Assembly: GCF_012931685.1 (NCBI RefSeq)
Contig: NZ_JABANC010000008.1
Span: 1 to 64,000, forward strand
Length of the DNA: 64,000 bases
From: Hanstruepera ponticola
GTDB lineage: Bacteria > Bacteroidota > Bacteroidia > Flavobacteriales > Flavobacteriaceae
Direction: 5' to 3'
In this document: positions 34,537-42,657 of the stretch, piece by piece
Layout of the letters: every line of letters starts with the position of its first letter
How positions within the stretch are numbered: the stretch's first letter is position 1
Program-made: the position numbers and the translations under genes
Notes under the pieces: model-generated
The model's database searches: none
Seen by the model: the letters and a program-made list of their open reading frames with translations, nothing else
Told to the model about the DNA's origin: nothing

Positions 34537-37209
34537 ATGAAATTCAAAGTCCTATTTCTATTCTGTTATTACTGTTTTACTATCAATATTGTGGCTCAAG
34601 TTGGAATAGGGACGACTAATCCTGATGCTTCATCAATTTTAGATATTACGGCTTCAGACAAAGGAGTACTTGTTCCCAGAGTTAATTTAACCGATGTTAC
34701 AAATACAACAGCGCCAGTTGCTTCACCTGCAACCGGTTTGTTAGTTTGGAATACAAACGCTGGTACCACAGGCGGAAATGGTGTTGGGTTTTACTTCTTT
34801 AACGGAACGCAATGGACGCCTATTCAACAAAGTCAAGGAGACGACCATGATTTCTATGAAGAGGGTACCACAACAGCACCAGATGATATTAATGATGATC
34901 TATTTACAATGGGCCATTTAGCCATTGGTAAAAATACAGCAGACTATCCGTTAGACATTCTTGATAATGATGCGAATATTGGTACTTATCTATCTTTAGG
35001 CGGTATTGATGATTCAAATAGAACAGGTATATATTCTTTAATCACAAATTCAGGAAACGGAAGGCAATATGGTATAAATACAGGTTTGAACGGAGGAGGT
35101 GCAGGTGAACATGGAGGTTTATATGCTCAACTGCAAGGTACAGGAAATGGAACACAAGTTGGTGTTAGAACTGCAATAAACAATAGTGGAAGTGGTAATC
35201 ATTATGGTGTTGATAATCTAATTAGTGGTTCAGGTTCTGGAGAGCAATATGGCGTAAGAAATAGAGTAACTAATAATGGAAATGATTTTCATTATGGTAC
35301 TTATAATTCTCTTTCAGGATCAGGAAATGGCAGGCAGTACGGAATTTATAATCTAATTAATAATTCAGGATCTGACAATCATTATGGTTCATATAATTTC
35401 TTGTCTGGAACAGGTACAGGTATTCAGTATGGAACTATTAATTTTATTGATAATACGGGCAGTGGTTTGCATTACGGAAATTGGACAAGACTACAAGGTA
35501 CTGGTACTGGAGAGCAATATGGCAACTATGTAAACATCATAAATACTGGCAATGCTATACATTATGGAGGGTATGTTGATTTAGAAGGAGTTGGTTCTGG
35601 AATTCATTATGGATTATACAATACTTTAGGCGGCTCTGGGACAGGAAGACAATATGGTGTTTACAATGAAATAGATAATAGTGGTAATGCAAATCATTTT
35701 GGATCTTACAGTGCCTTGACCGGAACAGGATCAGGTTCACACTATGGAAACTGGGTGCGATTAGAAGGTGCTGGTACTGGGAATCAAATAGGTGCTTACA
35801 ATTATATAAATAATACCGGTAATGGTGATCATTATGGCTCTTACAATGTCTTGTCTGGTACGGGAAGTGGTCCACATTATGGAGATTGGATTCGATTACA
35901 AGGTACAGGTACGGGATTACAAATAGGTGATTATATTTATATTGATAATTCAGGAAATAGTAATCATTGGGGAGAATTTATTGTTTTAAATGGAAGTGGC
36001 TCTGGAGTCCACTATGGCTCTGTGATCTCGCTATCAGGAACAGGTACTGGAGATCAAACAGGTTTTAGAGCAAACATTTCTAATTCAGGTAATGGTAATC
36101 ATATAAGCTTAGATAATAATTTTTCTGGAACAGGAAATGGACCTCAATATGGTGTAAAGAATTATTTTTTTAATAATGGTGCTTCAAACCCTCAATATGG
36201 TTTATTTAATGAGATTTATAGCCAAGGTGAAGGGTCTCATTATGGGATGTATTCAACTATTTCAAATAATGGTAATGGTAATAAATATGGTGTTTACTCT
36301 CAAATAAGTGGTAGTGGAAGTGGTACTAAATACGGGTCTTTCAATACTATTGCAAATTCAGCAGGCGGTACGCACTATGGTGTTTATTCCAATGTGTTAA
36401 AAGCAGGAAGTTATGCAGGTTACTTTTTAGGAAATGTATCAATTGGAACTACAACAGGAAACAATTATATATTACCAGCTTCAAGAGGTACAAACGGACA
36501 AATCATGCAAACAGATGGTATTGGAAATGTAAGCTGGGTTAACAACCCATCCGTTTCATATTGGTCACGAACAGGGAATACTTTAGATGTTGCTACTGCT
36601 GCTGACGATATTAGTTTTACAAGTGATCAAACCAGTATTATATTTCCAAACACCAATGGTACACCAAGCTCTATGATGTATATGTTTCAAGGTGCTGGAA
36701 ATGTAGATAGAATGGTGTTGTCGCATTCACCAGCTTTTCCTGCCTGGGGATTGGAGTATGAGGATGCTACAGATAGTTTCATCTTTAAATCTTCTACTCA
36801 AGAGCGCGTAGAGATAGATCTTGCTGGAGGTTATCCTTTACGAGTTTATGGAACGGCTCGAGCCGTCAATTTCGAATCGGATACAACTACCTATCCAGAT
36901 TATGTTTTTGAATCCTATTTTCAAGGATATTCTAAACTGAATACTGATTATACGTTTAAAACTCTAGCTGAAGTTGAAACTTTTATAAAAGAAAATGGTC
37001 ATCTTCCTAATGTAAAGTCTTATCAAGAAGTTAAAGATAATAGAATGACCATAGATGTTGGAGAGATGACAGTAACAAACCTAGAAAAAATTGAAGAAGC
37101 CTATTTGTACATCATAGAATTAAAAAAAGAAAATGATTTGCTAAAAGAAAAATTAGAAAAGCAACAGCATCAGATTGATGAAATCAAAAGGTTCCTGAAT
37201 AAAGATTAA
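34537..37209 (+). CDS. Surface protein with about 30 tandem 15-residue repeats
   Basis: 890 residues. Signal peptide about 1-21 (MKFKVLFLFC...NIVAQ). Then 'VGIGTTNPDASSILDITA', a known Bacteroidota surface-protein start. Residues 178 to about 628 (nt 35068-36420) are about 30 near-exact units of 15 residues with consensus YG-x-Y-N-x-(I/L)-x-(N/G)-(S/T)-G-x-G-x-(H/Q); alternate units differ, giving a 30-residue super-period. One unit has 16 residues. The C-terminal part is the common 'HLPNVKSYQEV' tail module ('YPDYVFE', 'FIKENGHLPNV', 'LGEM'-like) ending in a coiled coil (about 840-890). Probably a fibrous or beta-solenoid surface adhesin. It has no S74 site. Function unknown. Confidence 0.9.
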   Translation: MKFKVLFLFCYYCFTINIVAQVGIGTTNPDASSILDITASDKGVLVPRVNLTDVTNTTAPVASPATGLLVWNTNAGTTGGNGVGFYFFNGTQWTPIQQSQGDDHDFYEEGTTTAPDDINDDLFTMGHLAIGKNTADYPLDILDNDANIGTYLSLGGIDDSNRTGIYSLITNSGNGRQYGINTGLNGGGAGEHGGLYAQLQGTGNGTQVGVRTAINNSGSGNHYGVDNLISGSGSGEQYGVRNRVTNNGNDFHYGTYNSLSGSGNGRQYGIYNLINNSGSDNHYGSYNFLSGTGTGIQYGTINFIDNTGSGLHYGNWTRLQGTGTGEQYGNYVNIINTGNAIHYGGYVDLEGVGSGIHYGLYNTLGGSGTGRQYGVYNEIDNSGNANHFGSYSALTGTGSGSHYGNWVRLEGAGTGNQIGAYNYINNTGNGDHYGSYNVLSGTGSGPHYGDWIRLQGTGTGLQIGDYIYIDNSGNSNHWGEFIVLNGSGSGVHYGSVISLSGTGTGDQTGFRANISNSGNGNHISLDNNFSGTGNGPQYGVKNYFFNNGASNPQYGLFNEIYSQGEGSHYGMYSTISNNGNGNKYGVYSQISGSGSGTKYGSFNTIANSAGGTHYGVYSNVLKAGSYAGYFLGNVSIGTTTGNNYILPASRGTNGQIMQTDGIGNVSWVNNPSVSYWSRTGNTLDVATAADDISFTSDQTSIIFPNTNGTPSSMMYMFQGAGNVDRMVLSHSPAFPAWGLEYEDATDSFIFKSSTQERVEIDLAGGYPLRVYGTARAVNFESDTTTYPDYVFESYFQGYSKLNTDYTFKTLAEVETFIKENGHLPNVKSYQEVKDNRMTIDVGEMTVTNLEKIEEAYLYIIELKKENDLLKEKLEKQQHQIDEIKRFLNKD
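35068..36420 (+). repeat. Tandem array of 45-bp coding repeats
   Basis: About 30 units of 45 bp inside the surface-protein gene, with a 90-bp super-period. DNA copies differ enough that most change is silent or at variable positions, so the array is old or kept by selection. Such arrays can gain or lose units by slippage. Confidence 0.85.
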
Positions 37210-37236
37210 GGATTTTTATCTTAATTAATCCTTTTG
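37208..37236 (+). terminator. Weak terminator after the repeat protein gene
   Basis: AAGGATT (37208-37214) pairs with AATCCTT (37227-37233), 12-nt loop, followed by a short T-run. Confidence 0.35.
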
Positions 37237-37255
37237 TTGGTATGTTTGTATCCAT

Positions 37256-38281
37256 ATGGATTCACTCACTCAAATTGTATTGGGAGCTGCATGTGGCGAA
37301 GCAGCACTTGGTAAAAAAATTGGCAACAAGGCCTTGCTTTTTGGTTCTATTGGTGGTACTATTCCTGATTTAGATGTATTTGTTGGAAGTTGGCTTTATG
37401 GAAATGAGATAGATGCTATGCTGTTTCATAGAGGTTTTATGCATTCTATTTTGTTTTCAATTATGGGAGCTTTTCTGTTTGGTTTGCTATTTTTTAAAAT
37501 GTATGATTCAGGAAAAAGAAAATATACCACTAACGTAAAAGATTGGATATGGCTCTTTTTTCTATCATTGTTTACACACCCAATTTTAGATGCCTTTACA
37601 CCATATGGCACGCAATTATTCGCACCTTTTAGTAATTACCGAGTTGCATTTAATAATATAGCAGTAGTTGACCCTATTTATACAGTACCTTTTTTACTTT
37701 GTTTAATTGTTATGATGTTTTTTAAACGAAACAATCCTTCTAGAAAACTCTGGCTACAACTCGGACTTGGTATTAGTTCGGCTTACATGCTTTTTACATT
37801 AGGGAACAAAATATATATTGATTCTGTTTTTAAGACGTCATTAAAAGAAGAAAATATCGGCTATCAAAGATATTTTACACAACCAACCATATTTAATAAT
37901 ATACTCTGGTATGGTGTATTAGAATCAGAAACAACTTATCGTGTTGGTTATTATTCATTGTTAGATGAAGGTGATCGCTTTTCTGATTGGTTTGAAATTC
38001 CTAAAGTAAGAGATATATCTTCAGAAGATTTTAAACGACTCAATAAACTGGCCTGGTTTAGTAATGATTACTTTAGTATTTATAGAATTGGCGACAATAG
38101 GTATCAATATAATGATTTACGGTATCCGTTATCAGATAAGAACAATCCAAATTCATCAGTATTTAGTTTTATTCTTTTTCACGATGATGGCGCTTTGAAT
38201 ATGAAGCCTTTTGTGAGAGATGATGAAAATGTATCTCAAGCTGTAAAGGAGTTATGGGAAAGAATGAAAGGAAAAAAATAG
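37256..38281 (+). CDS. YdjM/DUF457-type membrane metal-dependent hydrolase
   Basis: 341 residues. 'MDSLTQIVLGAACGEA', 'GGTIPDLDVF', 'HRGFMHSILFS' and 'THPILDAFTPYGTQLF' carry the conserved D/H set of the membrane-bound hydrolase family. Five hydrophobic segments in the first 190 residues; the C-terminal 130 residues are soluble. The family is predicted to bind metal and act on membrane substrates, but no reaction is established. Convergent with the methionine gamma-lyase-type gene. Confidence 0.85.
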   Translation: MDSLTQIVLGAACGEAALGKKIGNKALLFGSIGGTIPDLDVFVGSWLYGNEIDAMLFHRGFMHSILFSIMGAFLFGLLFFKMYDSGKRKYTTNVKDWIWLFFLSLFTHPILDAFTPYGTQLFAPFSNYRVAFNNIAVVDPIYTVPFLLCLIVMMFFKRNNPSRKLWLQLGLGISSAYMLFTLGNKIYIDSVFKTSLKEENIGYQRYFTQPTIFNNILWYGVLESETTYRVGYYSLLDEGDRFSDWFEIPKVRDISSEDFKRLNKLAWFSNDYFSIYRIGDNRYQYNDLRYPLSDKNNPNSSVFSFILFHDDGALNMKPFVRDDENVSQAVKELWERMKGKK

Positions 38282-38306
38282 CGCCTTATAATTAAATAAA
38301 GCGCTA
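38279..38306 (-). terminator. Terminator of the minus-strand PLP enzyme gene
   Basis: TAGCGC (38279-38284) and GCGCTA (38301-38306) form a stem. On the minus strand it is followed by seven T. Confidence 0.6.
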
Positions 38307-38317
38307 CTTCAATTCTT

Positions 38318-39544
38318 TTATGCTAATTCTGTTTGTTTTCTTTTATCCAAAATTGATAGTTCTTCCATACAACTTCGCATCACGTTATAAGTTCTTTCAA
38401 TATCAGCATCTAAACCAATTGAAAAACGAATCAAACCATCACTTAATCCCATTTCCTTTTGCTCATCTTCAGGTATTTCAGAGGAGGTAGAGCTTCCTGG
38501 AGCCGAAAATAAAGTTTTGTAAAAACCAAGGCTTACAGCTAAATAACCAAGATTTTTATGTTGCATCATTTCCATTAGTGCATTGGCCTTATCAATAGAT
38601 TCTACATCAATAGTCAGCATGCCACCAAAACCATATTTGTCATTCATCATACTTTTAAATAATTCATGCGATGGATGAGATGCTAATCCAGGATAAACCG
38701 TTTTCAAGCCATCAGCTTCAAATTTGCTAGCTAAATAGCTTGCATTGTGACTATGCTGTTGCATTCTAATATGCAAGGTTCTCAAATTTTTTAAAACCGA
38801 AGCAGAACGCAAACTGTCCATAGTGGAGCCTAATAACATACAAGCGCCATCGTTCACATTCCTTAAGTCGTTTATAAATTCTTGAGTTCCACACACTACA
38901 CCAGCAACAGTGTCACTGCTACCATTAATGAATTTTGTTAAACTATGTATTACCACATCAGCTCCTAATTTAGCTGGTGAAATAGATAATGGCGAGAACG
39001 TATTGTCAACAACTAATTTTAGATTGTATTTTTTTGCCAATTTTGCTAATCCTGCTATATCTGCAACTTCTAACAAAGGGTTGCTTACTGATTCGCAGTA
39101 AAGAATTTTAGTATTTGGTTTAATTGCAGCTTCTACTACATCTAATTTTGTAATATCTACAAAACTAGTTTCTATATTAAATCGAGGTGTGAAATTTTTA
39201 AGAAAGGCGTAAGTTCCGCCATAAATTGTTCTACTTGAAACAACATGGTCGCCAGCGTCACAAAGTTGCATAATAACTGGTGTAATGGCTCCCATTCCTG
39301 AAGCCGTAACATTAGCTGTTTCTGTACCCTCCATTGCAGCTAATGCTTCACCTAAATACAAATTAGATGGGGAGGAGTGACGTGAATATAAATAACATCC
39401 ATCAGCATTGCCCTCAAAGGTGTCAAACATCGTTTTTGCTGATAAAAACGTATAGGTTGATGAATCGGAAATGGATGGATTAACACCTCCAAATTCTCCA
39501 AAATATTGTAAATCTTGTATGTTGTTTGCTGGTTTGAATGCCAT
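38318..39544 (-). CDS. Cys/Met metabolism PLP enzyme (methionine gamma-lyase-like)
   Basis: 408 residues. Trans-sulfuration family: 'YSRHSSPSNLYLGEALAAMEGTE' (PLP phosphate Tyr/Arg), 'TASGMGAI', 'CESVSNPLLEVADI', 'LVVDNTFSPL', Schiff-base K204 in 'HSLTKFINGSSD'. 'LSDGLIRFSIGLD' is the C-terminal substrate Arg region. Likely degrades methionine or homocysteine to keto-acid, ammonia and a thiol; cystathionine lyase or synthase is possible. Divergent from an Lrp-family regulator 164 nt away, the usual pairing for amino-acid catabolism genes. Confidence 0.85.
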   Translation of the reverse strand: MAFKPANNIQDLQYFGEFGGVNPSISDSSTYTFLSAKTMFDTFEGNADGCYLYSRHSSPSNLYLGEALAAMEGTETANVTASGMGAITPVIMQLCDAGDHVVSSRTIYGGTYAFLKNFTPRFNIETSFVDITKLDVVEAAIKPNTKILYCESVSNPLLEVADIAGLAKLAKKYNLKLVVDNTFSPLSISPAKLGADVVIHSLTKFINGSSDTVAGVVCGTQEFINDLRNVNDGACMLLGSTMDSLRSASVLKNLRTLHIRMQQHSHNASYLASKFEADGLKTVYPGLASHPSHELFKSMMNDKYGFGGMLTIDVESIDKANALMEMMQHKNLGYLAVSLGFYKTLFSAPGSSTSSEIPEDEQKEMGLSDGLIRFSIGLDADIERTYNVMRSCMEELSILDKRKQTELA

Positions 39545-39675
39545 AATGATAATGTTTTAGTTTATAATGTTGTAAAAATCCGAATAATTAGATTAATTAT
39601 CAATACATGTGTAATTAATTAGATAAAAAAACTATATACTTCATGAATAGGCTAATTATTGTAATTAAAATGTCT

Positions 39676-39683
39676 TAAATTTG
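39676..39683 (+). promoter_or_regulatory. Putative -7 element for the Lrp-family gene
   Basis: TAAATTTG, exact TAnnTTTG, 25 nt before the ATG. The shared 164-nt region is rich in TAATTA/AATTAATT tracts (39580-39670), which could serve as Lrp sites. Confidence 0.4.
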
Positions 39684-39708
39684 TGATTCAAGCGAAAATT
39701 TTTCATTT

Positions 39709-40170
39709 ATGTTATTTGATACTATTGATCTGCAGCTTTTGAGTTATTTACAAGCAGACTCCAAGCAAACCAATAAAGAATTATCTAATAAGCTGAATCT
39801 ATCAGTTACCGCTGTTTACGAGCGTATTAGAAAGCTTGAGCGTGAAGGTGTTATTGATCGTTATGTGGCTTTGTTGAATAAGGAAAAAGTTGACAAAAAT
39901 TTTGTAGCATTCTGCCATATAAAATTAGTCCAGCATTCTCAAGATTATGTTGTAAAATTTGAACGCGAAGTAACCAATTTGGACGAGGTTTTGGAATGTT
40001 ATCATGTAAGTGGTGATTATGATTATTTATTGAAAGTGATGGTATCAGACATGGAGGATTTCAGAGAGTTTATGGTTAATAAGTTAACATCCATTAGTCA
40101 TATTGGTAGTACGCACAGTATGTTCGTTATCAATGAAGTTAAACACACCACAGCTATAAACGTATCTTAA
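39709..40170 (+). CDS. Lrp/AsnC-family transcriptional regulator
   Basis: 153 residues, normal. HTH in 'LDLQLLSYLQADSKQTNKELSNKL'-like region ('NKELSNKLNLSVTAVYERIRKLEREGVIDRY'), then the RAM ligand-binding domain with 'CYHVSGDYDYLLKVMVSDMEDF'. Cytoplasmic, probably octameric or tetrameric, sensing an amino acid. Divergent from the methionine gamma-lyase-type gene, so likely its regulator. The next gene starts directly after its stop. Confidence 0.93.
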   Translation: MLFDTIDLQLLSYLQADSKQTNKELSNKLNLSVTAVYERIRKLEREGVIDRYVALLNKEKVDKNFVAFCHIKLVQHSQDYVVKFEREVTNLDEVLECYHVSGDYDYLLKVMVSDMEDFREFMVNKLTSISHIGSTHSMFVINEVKHTTAINVS

Positions 40171-40797
40171 ATGCAGTCATTAAATTACAGATTAGCAGAG
40201 TTTTTTACTTTGTTTATTGTTTTTCCATTATCCTTGGTGCTTGATTACTGTATTGCAATTAAAATAATATTGGGTGTAATCGGTTTTGTTTACATTGTAA
40301 TTGTACTTCTTAAAATAGAGAAGCTTCATTTTGGCATACGTTCCAATTTAAATTGGAGTAAATTTTTAAAAGAAACGGCTGTTAAATTTTTAATAATTAC
40401 AACACTCACAATACCTTATGTGTTTTTGGTAGATAGAGAAAATCTCTTTGCGGTTGTAATAAACAAACCACTTTTATGGCTGGGTATTTTATTTGTTTAC
40501 ACGTTGTTTTCAGTATATCCACAAGAATTAATTTATCGGACTTTTTTCTTCAAGCGTTATCAAGTGCTTTTCAAATCTGAAGCCATATTAATTTTTATCA
40601 ATGCTATAGTTTTTTCATTGGCGCATATCTTTTTTAGAAACACACTAGTTTTACTATTAACTTTTATTGGTGGTATTCTTTTTGCAATCACCTATAAAAC
40701 ATCAAAATCTACATTTTTAGTGAGTATTGAACATGCTATTTATGGCTGTTGGCTATTTACAGTTGGGATGGGTGATATGTTAGGCTTTCCAGCGTAA
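40171..40797 (+). CDS. CPBP-family intramembrane protease-like protein
   Basis: 208 residues, about six membrane helices. Motif 1 is 'PQELIYRTFFFKRY' where CPBP (CAAX protease and bacteriocin-processing) enzymes have EExxxR: the first Glu is Gln. Motif 2 'FSLAHIFF' keeps the His, and motif 3 'EHAIYGCW' the last His. The second Glu remains, so activity is possible but not sure. ATG follows the Lrp stop with no gap, so translation is likely coupled. Substrate unknown. Confidence 0.75.
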   Translation: MQSLNYRLAEFFTLFIVFPLSLVLDYCIAIKIILGVIGFVYIVIVLLKIEKLHFGIRSNLNWSKFLKETAVKFLIITTLTIPYVFLVDRENLFAVVINKPLLWLGILFVYTLFSVYPQELIYRTFFFKRYQVLFKSEAILIFINAIVFSLAHIFFRNTLVLLLTFIGGILFAITYKTSKSTFLVSIEHAIYGCWLFTVGMGDMLGFPA

Positions 40798-40880
40798 TTT
40801 ATTAAACTTTTAAGATGTTGCATTTTAATAATTCATAAAATTAGAGTTTATTCGTATTCTAAATTTTCTGGACTAAACCT

Positions 40881-42485
40881 ATGCGGTACATCTTTTTAAT
40901 ATTTTTAGTATTGTTATTTGCTTCTTGTAAGTCAGTTGATAAATATAATCAGCAAGTTACTAGTTTGCACAGTATTGAATCATTAAAAGCTGATGTTGAT
41001 GCTGTTTATAAGCAGTTGCAAAAACATCATCCGCATCTCTATCAATACACCTCAAAGGAGGTTTTAGATTTTAAATTTGACAGTTTAAAGACTACCATAA
41101 CGAAACCAATAACGAGTCAAGAATTTTATGAAAAAATTGCTCCTGTAATCAAGGAAGTACGACAAGGTCATATATCAGTAGTGCCGCCAAAAGAAAAATT
41201 TACCAAGAAAGAACGCAAAGCATTACAAAAAAAGGAATTCGAGTTTTATAAGTTAGATTTTGAATATTTAGATAATACACTTTGGGTTGAAGGCGCAAGA
41301 AAAGATTCTGCATTAATTGGAAGTCAAGTTTTAAAAATTGGCAACGAGGACCCAAATGATTTAATTAAAAAATATAAAACGCAAATTGCTTCTGATGGTT
41401 ATAACACCACGCTTTATGATAGAGCTATGAGTAAAGGATTTACTAGGATGTATTACAGAGACAAAGGGTTTCTGGATAGTTTACCAATGACCTTTAAACT
41501 CAAAGATTCAGTATTTACCAAAGTATTACGATTGGTTGACAAAAACAAAAAGACAGATTCCATCAATAAGCCAAAAGATACTACGGTTGTTGCTGAACTT
41601 TCTAAAGCAGAAAAACGCGCCAAAAAGTTAGCAGCAAAGGAAAAGCGCCGACAAAATAAAAAATTAGGCTATATACCATCAAGGAAGGAATACACAAGAA
41701 ATTTCAGTTTCTTGGATTCGGACAATGAGGTCGCTTACATGAAAATACGCAGCTTTACCAATGGAAAATTCAAAACGTATTATGATGAAAGTTTTGAGAA
41801 GCTCGATTCTTTAAAAACGCCATATTTAGTAATTGATTTAAGAGATAATGGAGGAGGGCGTATTTCGGAGATAGCCTATTTATATGCTTATTTAGCTCAA
41901 GATGATTTTCAGTTTATCAACGAAAGCGAGGTTAATAGTCGTGTGCCATTTATGACTTTTGCTATGGCAAATGGTAGTCCGTTTGGGTTAAAGGTTGTTT
42001 CAATTTTATTATCACCACTAATAGTCACGCATAACCTATTAAAAACTAAAAAAGTTGATGATAAAATCTATTATAAATTTAAGTATAGCAAGTTAAAGGA
42101 GCCCAAAGAAAACAACTATCAAGGAAAGGTTTATGTGCTAATTAATGGAAACTCTTTTTCAGCGTCATCTATTTTATCAACTAATTTACAAGCTACAAAT
42201 CGTGCTGTTTTTGTAGGTGAAGAAACGGGAGGTGCTTACAACGGTACCGTTGCGGGTATTTATAAGTACTATACCTTGCCAAATAGTTTAATAAAAGTAC
42301 GTATTGGATTAATGCATATTGATGCGCCTTACAAAACAAAACCCGATGGTTATGGTGTAAGGCCAGATGTGTTTATTGTTCCTACACAACAGGATAGGAT
42401 AAATGATGTGGATCCTGAATTGGATTGGATTTTAATGGACATCGAAAAAGATAAGAGTTATTCAGGAAGCGGAAAAGCTCATTAA
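40881..42485 (+). CDS. S41-family peptidase lipoprotein
   Basis: 534 residues. Lipobox 'LLFASC', mature 'CKSVDKY'. N-terminal helical part ('LKADVDAVYKQLQKHHPHLYQYTSKE', about 34-120) as in Bacteroidota S41 members. A Lys-rich insert (about 225-265). The tail-specific protease core has 'YLVIDLRDNGGGRISEIAYLYAYL' and the nucleophile in 'INGNSFSASSILSTNLQA'; 'GEETGGAYNGTVAG' follows. Envelope serine peptidase; the substrate is unknown. The Lys expected as general base cannot be placed with certainty. Confidence 0.85.
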   Translation: MRYIFLIFLVLLFASCKSVDKYNQQVTSLHSIESLKADVDAVYKQLQKHHPHLYQYTSKEVLDFKFDSLKTTITKPITSQEFYEKIAPVIKEVRQGHISVVPPKEKFTKKERKALQKKEFEFYKLDFEYLDNTLWVEGARKDSALIGSQVLKIGNEDPNDLIKKYKTQIASDGYNTTLYDRAMSKGFTRMYYRDKGFLDSLPMTFKLKDSVFTKVLRLVDKNKKTDSINKPKDTTVVAELSKAEKRAKKLAAKEKRRQNKKLGYIPSRKEYTRNFSFLDSDNEVAYMKIRSFTNGKFKTYYDESFEKLDSLKTPYLVIDLRDNGGGRISEIAYLYAYLAQDDFQFINESEVNSRVPFMTFAMANGSPFGLKVVSILLSPLIVTHNLLKTKKVDDKIYYKFKYSKLKEPKENNYQGKVYVLINGNSFSASSILSTNLQATNRAVFVGEETGGAYNGTVAGIYKYYTLPNSLIKVRIGLMHIDAPYKTKPDGYGVRPDVFIVPTQQDRINDVDPELDWILMDIEKDKSYSGSGKAH

Positions 42486-42548
42486 TTAAGTATTAAAATT
42501 AACCTTATCTTCACGTGTAATTCTTATGGTCTTCCCATAAAACATTTG

Positions 42549-42556
42549 TATTTTTG
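42549..42556 (+). promoter_or_regulatory. Putative -7 element for lpd
   Basis: TATTTTTG, exact TAnnTTTG, about 100 nt before the lpd ATG. No clear -33 TTG. If right, the leader would be about 95 nt and contain both hairpins below. Confidence 0.35.
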
Positions 42557-42571
42557 TACTCGCAAAAAAGG

Positions 42572-42633
42572 GTTTACATTTTTTGTAAACACCATTGTAA
42601 ATTGTCATTCCTGTAAAAACAGGAACGTTTTTT
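42572..42633 (+). promoter_or_regulatory. Leader hairpins before lpd, second one terminator-like
   Basis: Hairpin 1: GTTTACA (42572-42578) / TGTAAAC (42584-42590). Hairpin 2: TTCCTGT (42608-42614) / ACAGGAA (42619-42625), loop AAAA, then CGTTTTTT. The second looks like an intrinsic terminator 25 nt before the lpd ATG: either the end of the upstream transcript or an attenuator. Confidence 0.5.
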
Positions 42634-42657
42634 AATCAACTTGATAACTATTTTTAT

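Noticed and set aside
34537-37209. CRISPR-like array, from the regular 45-bp periodicity
   Set aside because: The repeats are in frame, coding, contiguous without spacers and diverged, within one open reading frame.
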